A stretch of DNA of 64,000 bases from Cephalopachus bancanus (GCA_027257055.1 JAPVLO010000617.1:1178001-1242000), one strand, 5' to 3'; shown: positions 1 to 10,540, counted from the first letter of the stretch. A program made the numbers and translations. Notes: generated from the sequence alone by a model not told the origin.

Positions 1-249
1 AGACTGGAGTGCCGTGGCCGCTCCCGGCCACCGCAGCCTCGACCTGCCGGGCTCCGGTGATCCTTCCACCTCAGCCTTCTGAGTAGCCAGAATTACAGGC
101 CTGCGCTACCACGCCCAGCTGATTTTTTGATTTATTGTAGAGATGAGGTCTCGCTGCCCAGGCGGGTCTCGAACCCGCGGGCTCAGGCAATCCACTCACC
201 TCAGCCTCCCAAAGGGCTGGGATTACAGGCTGAGCCACCGAACCTGGCT
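1..249 (-). mobile_element. Alu SINE, antisense, cut by window edge
   Basis: Right arm, linker and left arm in antisense order, ending in the reverse complement of the Alu head. The left arm has the 6-nt deletion form (GGGCAGCGAG on the sense strand) and a perfect T-arm-like B box. The 3' tail lies outside the window. Confidence 0.95.
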
Positions 250-267
250 AAAATAAGTTTTTAAAAA

Positions 268-434
268 ATTAGCCAAGTGTGGCGGTGCACACCTATAGTT
301 CCAGCTACTTGGAAAGCTGAAGTGGAAGGATTGCCTGAGCTAAGCATGTGGAGGCTGCGGTGGCCATGAGCATGCCTCTGCACTCCAGCCTGGATGACAG
401 AGTGAGACTCCGACTCAAAAAAAAAAAAAAAAAG
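268..434 (+). mobile_element. Alu right arm, sense, with A tail
   Basis: Begins at AGCCAAGTGTGG and ends GACTCCGACTC plus about 18 A. Only the right monomer is present and it abuts the antisense Alu at 1-249, giving an inverted pair. Confidence 0.9.
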
Positions 435-539
435 CTCTTGACTGAGAGAATGAATTTCCCCTCATGACCCAATCAATTCTTAAGTTCTCATTTCTCAATA
501 CTACCACATTGGGGATTTAAACTTCAACATGAGTTTTTA

Positions 540-679
540 TTTTATTTTGTTGTTATTTAGTAAAGATGGGGGTGTCGTTATGCTGCCCAGGCTGGCCTCG
601 GACTCCTGGTCTCCCACCTCGGCCTCCCAAAGTACTAGTATTACAGGGATGAGTCATCTGAGTCACCATACCCAGGCAA
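540..679 (-). mobile_element. Old Alu left-arm (FLAM-like) fragment
   Basis: Antisense left-monomer motifs (GCTGCCCAGGCTGG, CGGCCTCCCAAAGTACTAG) with heavy divergence. There is no right arm. Confidence 0.7.
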
Positions 680-1140
680 CATGAGTTTTGGGAGAACAAA
701 TATTCCACAGCATAGCAACCATGTAGCAGACGCATGAACATGTTGAAAATTCCGTGACAGACGAAGACGTAGTACTGTGGAGAGGACCCTGTCTCATCCA
801 TCTTTGTACCCCAGTGCTAGGCACATAGTAAACATGGGGGAAATGTTTGAATGAATTACTGATATTGTTAGGCACTGCAGAGACCTGCTTCTTAGGAAAT
901 GTTATTATCACAACTTTGTAAAAAGTACATTTTAAAATGTTTTAAAACCTACTAAGAAACACAGCGATGAAATTATAGGCGATTTCTATTTCTTTTCACT
1001 TTTTGCCATTTTGTTTACTGTAGCAACATTATGTAATAATGAAAAAAGGCTATTTTAGTCTCATCCCCACCCTGCTTCCTCTCCCAAAAAAAGGAATTGT
1101 GAAAATTACAACTTACAACCTGATCTTTTAAAAGTTTTGT
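680..1140. other. Unassigned non-Alu sequence
   Basis: AT-rich stretch with no recognised repeat and no convincing open frame. Confidence 0.5.
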
Positions 1141-1143
1141 GCA

Positions 1144-1428
1144 ACCGAGCTTGGTGGCTCAGCCTGTAATCCCAGCACTTTGGGAGGCCAAGGTGAGTGG
1201 ATTGCCTGAGACCGTGGGTTCAAGACCAGCGTGGGCAACATGGTGAGACCTCGTTTCTACAATAAATCAAAAAGTAGCTGGGCGTGGTGACACACACCTG
1301 TAGTACTGGCTACTTGGAAGGTTGAGGTGGAAGGATTACCTGAGCCCGGTGGGTTGAGGCTGCGGTGGCCGTGAGCGTGCCACTGTGCTTGAGTCTGGGT
1401 GACAGAGTGAGACTCCAACTCAGAAAAG
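1144..1428 (+). mobile_element. Alu SINE, sense, full dimer
   Basis: Complete head-to-tail Alu keeping CAACATGG in the left arm and AATAAATCAAAAAG in the linker. Its 3' end reads CCAACTCAGAAAAGAGAG, shared with the Alu at 4326-4615 as part of a local duplication. Confidence 0.93.
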
Positions 1429-1655
1429 AGAGAGAAAAGAAAGGGTGGGAGAGATACTCGCTAATGTTCTTTGATTCTTTTTATTGGAGTGTTGGTTGTT
1501 TTCTTCTTTTCTTTCAGCCCCAAGCCCACCCTTTTATATTTTGCTTTGTAGTGCTAGGTCTTTTTTTTTTTTGAGTTGGAGTCTCGCTCCGTTGCCCAGG
1601 CTGGAGTGCACCCCAGCGTCGACTTGCTGGGCTCCGGCGATCCTGCCACCTTAGC
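1400..1655 (+). repeat. Local duplication, copy A
   Basis: The non-Alu core at about 1441-1560 matches about 4630-4750 with only a few differences. Similarity runs into the Alu tail on the left and an antisense Alu with the same internal rearrangement on the right. Same orientation, about 3.19 kb apart. Confidence 0.85.
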
Positions 1656-1705
1656 CTTCATCTCCCAAAGTGCTAGGATTACAGGCATGAATCACTGCAC
1701 ATGAC
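1560..1705 (-). mobile_element. Alu SINE, antisense, internally deleted
   Basis: Starts with poly-T and GAGTTGGAGTCTCGCTCC. It jumps from the right arm straight to the end of the left arm, losing roughly 115 bp that its partner at 4750-5027 retains. Confidence 0.88.
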
Positions 1706-1709
1706 CAAA

Positions 1710-2200
1710 AAAGATGGTTTTTAATGACTGTTTACAATTTCATTGTATTGATACCACTGTAATTGATTTATTTGCTGTTGAACATTGAAGTTATTTCCAA
1801 TTTTTCAGTGACATGGTTCTGAATGCCTTTAATGATAAAATGATTAGGATGTCCAATTGTTGTCTTAGGGTGATTTCCTAGAATCAAGATTTCTTGGTTG
1901 AAGAGTTTTAAGGCCCTTACTACACACTGTAATCAATCATTTTCTAGAAAACAGTCCTTACTGAAGTTTCCATGAGCAGTGCTTAAGAGTGTACATCTCA
2001 ATGCCTCCTTGTCACCAATGAGTAGGCTATTTTGTTTCAAATGTTTGCCAGTTTAATAAGTGAAAAATAATTTCTTGTTTTAAATTATTATGATTTCTGG
2101 GGGAGTGTGAGCATTAAAATTTTTTTCTCCATGTTTATTGACCATTGATATTTCTTTTCCTGTGAAGTATTTGTTTTTGTGCTTTTGTGAACCAGATTTT
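1710..2200 (-). mobile_element. Old L1 fragment, antisense
   Basis: Resembles antisense 3' L1M sequence (GATTTCCTAGAATCAAG, TTTGCCAGTTTAATAAGTG, GTTTATTGACCATTG). It resumes after the Alu trimer at 2643. Family is inferred by eye. Confidence 0.65.
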
Positions 2201-2201
2201 T

Positions 2202-2642
2202 TTTTTTAGATGGGATCTCACTCTGTTACCTTGGCTGGAGTGCAGTGGCACGTTCATGGCCACTGTAGCTGCAACCTGCTAGACTCAGGCCATCCTTCCA
2301 CCTCAGCCTTTCAAGTAACTAGAACGACAGGTGTGTGCCACCATGCTCAGCTAATTTTTTTTTTGAGTTGGAGTCTCACTCTGTTACGCAGGCTGGAGTG
2401 CAATAGCATACTCATGGCCACCCCAGCGTCGACCTGCTGGGCTCCCGCGATCTTGCCGCCTCAGACTTCCAAGTAGCTGGAACTACAGGTATGAGCTGCC
2501 ACGACCAGCTAATTTTTTATTTATTGTAGAGACAAGGTCTCGCCAAGTTGCCTGAGCTGGTCTCAACCTGTGGGCTCAGGCAATCCACTCACCTCAGCCT
2601 CCCAAAGTGCTGGGATTACAGGCTGAGCTGCCGTGCCTGGCC
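2202..2642 (-). mobile_element. Trimeric Alu (left-right-right), antisense
   Basis: Reading the minus strand, a complete dimer (2641 to 2353) is followed by an A-rich junction and a second right monomer (2352 to about 2212). One target duplication flanks the whole unit: TTGTGAACCAGATTTT near 2185 and TTGTGGACCAGATTTT near 2643. This suggests a single insertion of a trimer, or later exchange within one Alu. Confidence 0.85.
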
Positions 2643-2844
2643 TTGTGGACCAGATTTTGACTTTTACATTTAGTGGTGGACATCAACCAGTGTGGAGGCA
2701 GTAGAAAAAGCTGATGATAGATTGCAGAAAACTCCCTTTCCATCTGCAAAACACTGAAAACACTAGATCCTCTTGGTCATTGAAGAATGTGTGCAAGACT
2801 TGGGTAAACAATGTCTTTTTGGCGTGACTATGTTACCTGCTGTG

Positions 2845-3248
2845 GTATGCAGAATAATGACCTCCCAAAGATGTCTATGATGTCCTAATCCTGGAACCTA
2901 TGTTCAGTTACATGGCAAGGGGAATTAGGATTGCAGGTGGGATTAGGTCTGCTCATCAGCTGACCCTAAAATGGGGGAGGTCTGGGTAGGCCCCCTGTAA
3001 TCACAAAAGTCCTTAAGAATGGGAGAGGGAGGCAGAAGACTAGAGCCAGAAGGAGCTGTGACTATGGAAGACCAATCAGAGACTTGCAACAACTCTGATA
3101 TCTTTGAAGATGGAAGGGCCCGTGAGCAAAAGGCAGGCAGCCTCTGAAAGCCGGAAAAGACAAGGAAAGAGATTCTGTCCTAGAACCTCCTGAAAGATAC
3201 ACAGTCTTGCAGACATCTTGATTTTAGTCTGATGAGACCAGTGCCAGA
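2845..3248 (+). mobile_element. Old LTR-like repeat
   Basis: Contains phrases of a common mammalian LTR-like repeat: TATGCAGAATAATGACC, GTAATCACAAAAGTCCTTA, GAAGATGGAAGGGCC, CATCTTGATTTTAGTC. It is interrupted by the Alu at 3249. No retroviral coding sequence is seen, and the exact family is unsure. Confidence 0.6.
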
Positions 3249-3536
3249 CTTTTTTTTTTTGAATCGGAGTCTCACTCTGTCACTCAGGGTGGAGTGCAGT
3301 GCACACTCACATCCACCACAGCCTCGACCTCACTCAGGTGATCCTTCCGCTTCAGCCTTTCAGGTAGCTGGAACTAAAGTCGTGTACCATCACACCTAGC
3401 TAAATTTTTTTATTTATTGTAGAGATGAGATCTTGCCAAGTTACCTGGGCTGGTCTTGAACCCGTGAACCCAGGCAGTCCTCTCGCCTTCACCTCCCAAA
3501 TTGCTGGGATTATAGGCATGAGCCACCGTGCCTGGC
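3249..3536 (-). mobile_element. Alu SINE, antisense, older
   Basis: Full dimer starting with poly-T and GAATCGGAGTCTC and ending GAGCCACCGTGCCTGGC. It keeps the non-deleted left arm and is more diverged than most neighbours. Confidence 0.92.
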
Positions 3537-3554
3537 ATCACCCTTTCTTTTCTA

Positions 3555-3690
3555 GATAAGAAAGCTGAGTTCCAGAGAGGATGGCATTATGCAAGACTCA
3601 CATCTAAGTTAGGACAGACCCAAGTAGAGAAGTCAGTTCCCATTTTTCATGATTTACAGAACTCTACTACCACCCCATATATCCCTCCAT
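3555..3690 (-). mobile_element. Possible MIR fragment, antisense
   Basis: GATAAGAAAGCTGAGTTCCAGAGAGG resembles the reverse of the MIR core, but divergence is high. Confidence 0.35.
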
Positions 3691-3947
3691 GCTCACTGCT
3701 GATTTACCCTGAACTTGCCACAGCAATCCTATGTCTGTGATTTTAGAGGAATCAGGCACCATTCAGCACACTGGAGATGTGAATTCCTTCTGGCATGAAA
3801 ACAAAAGCACTTCTGAAGGCCAAAGCAAAGGTACTGGATAAGCTGGCAGTGATTCTGCATCTGCCTACTCTTCCTCCCAAGGCCCCTTATTATTTATCTC
3901 ATTGAGGGGAGGGCCCATTGGCTTCAAAATGTCCCTCTTCTCACACA

Positions 3948-4001
3948 CATATGACTTTGTGTTCAACTTATTTATTTTCTTACGTTTCTCACAGATCACA
4001 T
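3948..4001 (+). repeat. 54-bp direct duplicate, copy A
   Basis: Matches 7081-7134 at 52 of 54 positions in the same orientation. The flanks are unrelated. Confidence 0.85.
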
Positions 4002-4128
4002 CGATATTGGCCAGTGGAAGACGGTGGGACACTGTGGCAAATGCCAAGTTTTCCTTTTATCTTTCTGTAAAGCGTGGGACTCCAGGACTCTGCAGAGGCA
4101 GTCTCTGGCGTGTTCTGTATATGTACTG

Positions 4129-4313
4129 GCTTCTCTACAATAAATCAGACAATTAGCAGGTTGTGGTGGCACACACATGTGGTTCCAGCTCCTTGGAAGG
4201 CTGAGGCGGAAGGTTCGCCTGAGCCTAGCAGGTCGAGGCTGCGGTGGCCATGAGTGTGTCACTGCACTCCAGCCTGGGCAATATAGAGTGAGACTTCGAC
4301 TCAAAAAAAACCT
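4129..4313 (+). mobile_element. 5'-truncated Alu, sense
   Basis: Starts within the linker (CTACAATAAATCAGAC) and runs through the right arm to GACTTCGACTC plus A tail. Confidence 0.9.
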
Positions 4314-4325
4314 AAAGGACAAAAA

Positions 4326-4630
4326 GGCTGGGCACAGTGGCTCAAACCCGTAATCCCAGCATTTTGGGAGGATAAGGTGAGAGGATTGCCTGAGCCCAGG
4401 GGTTTGAGACCAACCTGGGCAACTTGGTGAGACCTGTCTCTACAGTAAATTTTAAAAAATAACCAGGTACGGTGACACACACCTGTAGTTCCAGCTACTT
4501 GGAAGGCTGAGGCAGAAGGATCACCTAAGCCCAGCAGGTCAAGCCTGTTGTGGCCATGAGCATGCCAGTGTGCTCCAGTCTGGGTGACAGAGTGAGACTC
4601 CAACTCAGAAAAAAGAGAGAGAGAAAAGAA
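4326..4630 (+). mobile_element. Alu SINE, sense, full dimer
   Basis: Head GGCTGGGCACAGTGGCTC, non-deleted left arm, tail CAACTCAGAAAAAAGAGAGAG. The tail belongs to the duplication shared with 1400-1655. Confidence 0.94.
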
Positions 4631-4850
4631 GGGGTGGGAGAGATACTCGCTAATGTTCTTTGACTCTTTTTATTGGAGTGTTGGTTGTTTTCTTCTTTTC
4701 TTTCAGCCTCAAGCCCACCCTTTTATATTTTGCTTTGTAGTGCTAGGTCTTCTTTTTTTTTTTTTTGAATTGTAGTCTCGCTCCATCGCCCAGGCTGGAG
4801 TGCACTCCAGCGTCAACTTGCTGGGCTCCGACGATCCTGCCGCCTTAGCC
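4583..4850 (+). repeat. Local duplication, copy B
   Basis: Partner of 1400-1655. The unique core TAATGTTCTTTGACTC... is nearly identical, and the flanking antisense Alu carries the same right-arm change. Confidence 0.85.
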
Positions 4851-5027
4851 TTCCAAGTAGCCAGAACTACAGGCACTTCCTACCACGCCTGGCTAATTTT
4901 TGATTTATTGTAGAGACGAGGTCTCGCCAAGTTGCCCGGGCTTGTCTCGAACCCATGGGCTCAGGCAATTCACTTGCCTCAGCCTCCCTAAGTGCTGAGA
5001 TTACAGGCTGAGCCACCAAGCCCAGTT
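4750..5027 (-). mobile_element. Alu SINE, antisense
   Basis: Poly-T, then GAATTGTAGTCTCGCTCC. Complete left arm ending ACCAAGCCCAG. Right arm has GTGCACTCCAGCGTC, which skips the usual hairpin segment. Confidence 0.93.
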
Positions 5028-5637
5028 ACTAGGGCTTCTTGAGGGCTCACCTCCTATTAGGTTATGTGAATGAGAGGCACTGGTGGGGAATGGAAAGTGG
5101 AAGAAGGGAAGAAGGGCTTTTCTTCCTGTTACCTGCACTTTTCACAGTCTCTTCAACAGCAGAGGAAGCCTCTGCTTCAGCCACCGACTTCTTTAGGTAT
5201 TCCCGATCCAGCCCCTCAAAAGACCTCCCTAGAAGCTGGGAGCCAACCACTAGCCTTCTGGGGGACCGCCTCTGAACTGCTAAGTTCTTGTAATGCCACC
5301 TCGAACTGTTTGCTTCACCAGTGCAAAGGTGGTAGCTACTTCCAGCAGCCACTAATATCTGGGTTACCTCAGTGTTCTCTTTTGCCCTATCAGCCCTCTA
5401 ACATCTGTATAACCATTTCCCTGCATCAATTTCCCCTGTTTGCATTACCTAGCATGGTTTTTGCTTTTCTGACTTTTGGACCTTGACTATACAATTGTTT
5501 AGCTTTTTTTTCTTGGTTTATAAAAACTCTTTGTATATTAAGGAAATTAGTCACCTATCTATCATATATGTCATAGTAATACTTTTTATTTGTTTTTTTG
5601 CCTCTGTTTATATGCTTATTTTTGTTTAGAAAATTTT
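5028..5637. other. Non-Alu block, possibly LTR and L1 fragments
   Basis: 5070-5490 keeps an open frame but resembles the end of a mammalian LTR-like repeat (TTGCATTACCTAGCATGG, TTTTCTGACTTTTGGACC) more than an exon. 5490-5637 reads like antisense L1 (AAAACTCTTTGTATATTAAGG). No splice structure supports a gene. Confidence 0.45.
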
Positions 5638-5638
5638 A

Positions 5639-5932
<294 letters not shown>

Positions 5933-5954
5933 AGAGAGAAAAATTTAAAGTTTT

Positions 5955-6245
5955 AGGTTGGGCCCAGTGGCTCAACCTGTAATCCCAGCACTTTGGGAGA
6001 CTGAGGTGAGTGAATTGCTGAGCCCACGGGTTCAAGACCAGCCCAGGCAACATGGTAAGACCTTGTCTCTACAATAAATAAAATAAAATTAGTCGGGCAT
6101 GGTAGCACACGCCTGTAGTTCTGACTACTTGGAAGGCTGAGAAGGAAGGATCCCCGAAGCCCAGCTGGTTGACGCTGGGGTGGCTGTGAGCATGCCACTG
6201 CACTTCAACCTGGGTGACGGAGAGAGATTCTGACTTAAAAAAAAG
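5955..6245 (+). mobile_element. Alu SINE, sense, full dimer
   Basis: GGTTGGGCCCAGTGGCTCAACC head, non-deleted left arm, tail TCTGACTTAAAAAAAAG. Sits about 20 bp downstream of another sense Alu. Confidence 0.93.
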
Positions 6246-6870
6246 TTTTATATTCTCAAATTTATTGTTTGCCTTTACATTTTCTGTGTTTAATGGCGTT
6301 CTTAGATCTTCATTTCTAGACTATAAACATATTCAACTGTATTTTCTTGTACACTTTTCTGGTTTTATGTTTGACATTCATCTGGAATCTATTAGTAGGG
6401 AATGGGGTGGCAATATAATTTAAATGGCTTTCCCAAATGGAAAATGTGTTTAGCCAGTTGTCTCAATATTATTTACTGAATAGTCCTTTCTTTCTCCTTT
6501 GATTTGAAATGACAACTTTATTAAGTATTAGATTCACATATATACTTGGGTCTATTTATGGATTATTTTTTTCCATTGGTTTATCTGTCTATTTCTCAGT
6601 GCATAATGTTTTTTTTTTTTTAGTTTATTTTTATTTTTATTTTTTTGAGTTGGAGTCTCACTCTTTCACGCAGACTGGAGTGCAGTGGCCACTCCCGGCC
6701 ACCGCAGCCTCGACCTGCTGGGCTCCAGCGATCCTTCCTCCCCAGCCTTCCAAGTGGCTGGAACTACAGGCGTGCGCTACCATGTCTGGCTACATAATGT
6801 TTTGTTAACCATAATTTATAATTTGATTTTATAGGCTCATCCATATAAATTCCATAACATTTGAAGTAAC
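6246..6870 (-). mobile_element. Old L1 fragment, antisense, split by an Alu arm
   Basis: TATTTACTGAATAGTCC and TTTTTCCATTGGTTTATCTG are typical of antisense L1. The Alu arm at 6612-6792 interrupts it. Confidence 0.65.
6612..6792 (-). mobile_element. Alu right arm only, antisense, with target duplication
   Basis: Only the right monomer is present, ending CTACCATGTCTGGCT. CATAATGTTTT occurs on both sides (near 6602 and 6794), so it inserted in truncated form. Confidence 0.88.
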
Positions 6871-7155
6871 TCTTAGAAGTCAAAACACAGGAAAGGAAGG
6901 GTGGAGTCTCTTCATGTTCGAGAAACTAGATGTTGATTCAGGAGGAAGTATAAAAAAATTGATTTTCTAAACCAAGGCCTCCTGAATAATTTTTGTTGAT
7001 AAAGCAAATAAATGCTAAATGTCTGATTTCAGCCATAAGTTCTATTGATTTTTGTCTGAATGAAAACATCAAAGTATGAACATATGACTTTGTGTTCAAC
7101 TAATTTATTTTCTTATGTTTCTCACAGATCACATGTCTATGAAAATATAAAAACT
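6871..7155. other. Unassigned sequence with 54-bp duplicate
   Basis: AT-rich, no gene seen. 7081-7134 is the partner of 3948-4001. Confidence 0.5.
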
Positions 7156-7451
7156 AGCCGGGATCGGTGGCTCAGCCTGTAATCCCGCGCCTTTGGGAGG
7201 CTGAGGTGAGTGGATTGCCTGAGCCCGGGGGTTCGAGACCCGCCTGGGCAGGCGAGACCTCATCCCTACAATAAATCAAAAAAATTAGCCGGGTGTGGTA
7301 GTGCGCGCCTGTAGTTCCTGCTGCTCGGAAGGCTGAGGTGGAAGGATCGCTAGAGCCCAGCAGGTCGAGGCTGCAGTGGCCGGGAGCGGCCACTGCACTC
7401 CAGTCTGTGTGACAGAGTGAGACTCCAACTCAAAAAAAGAAAAAAGAAAAA
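7156..7451 (+). mobile_element. Alu SINE, sense, with target duplication
   Basis: Young form with CCCGCGCC in the head and GGGCAGGCGAG in the left arm. Flanked by GAAAATATAAAAACT (7141) and GAAAATATCAAAACT (7452). Confidence 0.95.
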
Positions 7452-7469
7452 AGAAAATATCAAAACTAA

Positions 7470-7860
7470 TTGCAACACCAAGTAACTATCTCCAAGTACA
7501 CAGTGTATTCCTCACATAAGGTTAGCAGTTACTTGGATACAAGTGTCCAGGGCCCTATCAGTGATTAGCTCAGTAAGAACTTGAGTTTATTTTGCTCTGT
7601 TTTCTTTATTTTTATTTTTATGACCACAATAGTAAAATGAAGCACATGCATAAAATGCCCAAAGTCAGCTCACCACTCTTTGGAAATTATGCCACCATCT
7701 CCCTCTCTTCCTCTGGAATTAATATTATTTGCTCTCATTTTCTGAAATGACAACCTGCAGCAATTTCAGCTTTGTGCTTTATTTGGTTGGTATAATCACT
7801 AGGAAGTAGAGAGTGCCATGTAAGTGATCTTTTAGGAAATAAAGTGTGTTTCTTCAAGCA
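7470..7860. other. Unassigned sequence
   Basis: No gene or confident repeat; AT-rich, possibly an old L1 remnant. Confidence 0.4.
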
Positions 7861-7861
7861 T

Positions 7862-7862
<1 letters not shown>

Positions 7863-7897
<35 letters not shown>

Positions 7898-7905
7898 ACA
7901 CACCA
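7863..7905. repeat. (CA)n microsatellite
   Basis: About 20 CA units with one TA interruption. Confidence 0.97.
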
Positions 7906-7950
7906 GATGGCATAGTTATAAGACAGAGAAGGTCTTCCTTCAAACTTCCT

Positions 7951-8357
7951 CTTTTTTTTTTTTTTTTTTTAAGTCTGAGTCTCATTCTGTCACCCAGGCT
8001 GGAGTGCAATGGCAGGCTCACAGCCTCCACAGCCTCGACCCTCCAAGTAACTGAAACCACAGGTATGCGCCACCACACCCAGCTAATTTTTTTTTTTAAT
8101 TGTAGTGACAAGGTCTCGCCATGTTGCCCAAGCTGGTTTTGAACTCCTGAGCTCAGGCAATTCTCTTGCCTCCACCTCCGAAAGTGCTGGGATTACAGGC
8201 GTGAGCTACCATGCCTGCCTATTTTTGTTTTTTAATCGAGATGAGACCTCACTCACAATGTTGCCCAGGCTGGTCTCGAACTCCTAGCCTGAAGCAATTC
8301 TCTCACCTCGGCCTCCCAAAGTGCTGGAATTACAGGTGTAAGCCACCATACTCAGCC
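7951..8357 (-). mobile_element. Antisense Alu dimer plus extra left arm
   Basis: Full antisense dimer (7951-8219) followed directly by a second left-arm segment (8220-8357, ending ACCATACTCAGCC). On the minus strand the order is left, left, right. Divergence is AluJ-like. Confidence 0.85.
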
Positions 8358-8486
8358 TGTTTTTATTTATTAATGAAAGTTATATATGTCTTTATTTAAA
8401 GAGTCAATTAGTTATTCAAAGCTTCCTCTGAAAATCAGCTTTTTTCTACTCTCCAGAGGCAGTTTTACATTTTAAAATTATTTTGA

Positions 8487-8815
8487 GCCGGGCTCGGTGG
8501 CTCAGCCTGTAATCCCCGCTTTTGGGAGACTGAGGTAAGTGGATTGCCTGAGCCCGCGGGTTCGAGACCCATCTGGGCAGGCAAGACCTCATCTCTACAA
8601 TAAATTTTAAAAAAAATCAGCTGGGCGTGGTAGCGCGCGCCTGTAATTCCGGCCACTAGGAAGGCTGAGGCGGAAGGATCACCGGAGCCCAGCAGGTCGA
8701 GGCTGTGGTGGCCGGGAGCAGCCACTGCACTCGAGTCTGGGCGACAGCGTGAGACTCCAACTCAAAAAACAAAACAAAACAAGACAAAATAATAATAAAA
8801 TAAAATAAAATAATT
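8487..8815 (+). mobile_element. Alu SINE, sense
   Basis: GCCGGGCTCGGTGGCTCAGCC head, GGGCAGGCAAG left arm, tail drifting into a (TAAAA)n repeat at 8790-8815. Confidence 0.94.
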
Positions 8816-8970
8816 TGGTATGTACTTTCATACTGACAAACAGCATGCTTTTATTCTTTGTCTTGATTTCTTAGGTTTACACATTATTTACTGACTGGTT
8901 CCTCACTCCATCCCTCTCAATCCATATTTCTCTTTCTTCTCATCCTCACAATTTTCTTAAAACAATAGTC
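8816..8970. other. Short AT-rich spacer
   Basis: No feature recognised. Confidence 0.4.
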
Positions 8971-8971
8971 A

Positions 8972-9264
8972 AGCCGGGCTTGGTGGCTCAGCCTGTAATC
9001 CCGCGCCTTTGGGAGGCTGAGGTGAGTGGATTGCCTGAGCCCGCGGGTTCGAGACCCGCCTGGGCAGCGAGACCTCATCTCTACAATAAATCAAAAAGTC
9101 TGCCAGGCATGGTAGTGCATGCCTGTAATTCCGGCTACTTGGAAGGCTGAGGCGGAAGGATCGCCGGAGCCCAGCAGGTCGAGGCTGCAGTGGCCGGGAG
9201 CAGCCGCTGCACTCCAGTCTGGGTGACAGAGTGAGACTCCAACTCAAAAAACAAACAAACAAAC
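8972..9264 (+). mobile_element. Alu SINE, sense, first of a same-site pair
   Basis: Deletion-form Alu (GGGCAGCGAG) with a perfect T-arm-like B box. Flanked by AAAACAATAGTCAA at 8959 and 9265. Confidence 0.96.
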
Positions 9265-9280
9265 AAAACAATAGTCAATG

Positions 9281-9561
9281 TGGCCGGGCTCAGTGGCTCA
9301 ACTTATAATCCCAGCACTTTAGAAGGCCGAGGCGAATGGATTGCCTGAGCTGCGGGTTCGAGACCAGCCTAGACAACTTGGTGAGACCTCATCTTTACAA
9401 CAAATCACAAAAACTAGCCGGGCGTGGTAGCGTGCACCTGTAGTTCCAGCTACTTGGAAGGCTGAGGCGGAAGGATAGCCCGGCAGGTTGACTCTGGGGT
9501 AGCTGTGAGTGTGCCACTGCATTCCAGCCTGGGCGACAGAGTGAGACTCTAACTCAAAAAA
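9281..9561 (+). mobile_element. Alu SINE, sense, second of a same-site pair
   Basis: Non-deleted form. ATAGTCAATGT occurs before it (near 9270) and AGTAGTCAATGT after it (near 9568), so it reused the target of the previous Alu. On the minus strand its tail is the TTTTTT at which the transduced copy at 18.5 kb ends. Confidence 0.95.
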
Positions 9562-9930
9562 CAGACCAGTAGTCAATGTTTCATGTTTACTTTATTATGT
9601 CTATATAAATGCTATTATTATTTTTTTCTTCTTGTACATTTTCTTTCCAGACTTAGTACTTTTCTGCTTCTTCTTTTTTGCTTAATTTCTGGGAGATTTC
9701 CTAAATTTTATCTTTTGCTAAGCTGTCATTCTGCTATCATATTAATTTTAATTCCAAGAGCTCTTTATTGTTTTCTTTTTTCTTTTTTTTTTTTTCTTTT
9801 TTTTTTTTTGAGTTGGAGTCTCACTCTGTCGCCCAGACTGGAGTACAGTGGCCACTCCCGGCCACCACAGCCTCAACCTGCCGGGCTCCGGCGATCCTTC
9901 TGCCTCAGCCTTCCAAGTAGCCGGAATTAC
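9559..9930 (-). repeat. Source segment of a 3' transduction
   Basis: The reverse complement of this stretch recurs at about 18664-19033 with two differences seen across the non-Alu part. It holds the 3' half of the antisense Alu at 9777 and its downstream flank. Confidence 0.9.
9580..9761. mobile_element. Old AT-rich mammalian repeat, L1-like
   Basis: TTAATTCCAAGAGCTCTTTATTG and, beyond the Alus, CTGTTCTTGTTTCATGGATAT (near 10409) belong to a familiar old mammalian repeat. I read it as L1-like, but the family is unsure. Confidence 0.45.
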
Positions 9931-10368
9931 AGGCGCACGCTACCACGCCCGGCCAATTTTTGATTTATTGTAGAGATGAGGTCTCGCCTGCCCAGGCGGG
10001 TCTCGAACCCGCAGGCTCAGGCAATCCACTCACCTCAGCCTCCCAGAGGTGCAGGATTACAAGCTGAGCCACTGAGCCCGGCTGATTTTTGTTTTATTGT
10101 AGAGATGAGGGCTCGCCAAGTTGCCCAGGTGGGTCTCGAACCCGCGGGCTCAGGCAATCCACTCACCTCAGCCTCCCAAGGCGCGAGATTACAGGCTGAG
10201 CCACCGAGCCTGGCTGTTGTTTTCTATAACATTTTTTCTTTCTTTCTTTCTTTTTTAAGAGATGAGATCCTGCTTATGTTGCCCAGGCTGGTCTCGAAGA
10301 CCTGGGCTCAATCAATCCTCCTGCCTCAATCTCCCAAAGTGCTGGGCATGAGCCACCGTGCCTGACCT
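9777..10368 (-). mobile_element. Composite antisense Alu with three left arms
   Basis: Minus-strand order: old left arm (10368-10250), spacer, left arm (10213-10084), left arm (10083-9965), right arm (to 9811), A tail. A perfect 15-bp target duplication TCTTTATTGTTTTCT sits at 9762-9776 and 10369-10383, with a partial third copy near 10216. Two insertions at one site plus an arm duplication would explain it. Confidence 0.85.
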
Positions 10369-10540
10369 TCTTTATTGTTTTCTGGACACTCCTTTTTATG
10401 CCATCCTGTTCTTGTTTCATGGATATATTATTTTTTCTTTGCTTTCTGAAGATTAACTATAGATATTTCTGTTGTTTCCTCTTCTCTAGATGTTTCTATT
10501 TTCACTAGGTTCATTGTTTTGTTTGTTTCAGTTGTTATCT

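Noticed and set aside
9583..9963. 126-codon open frame that looks like a membrane protein plus arginine-rich tail
   Set aside because: It is an old repeat plus poly-T and the antisense Alu; the same peptide recurs at 18.5-19.0 kb because of transduction.
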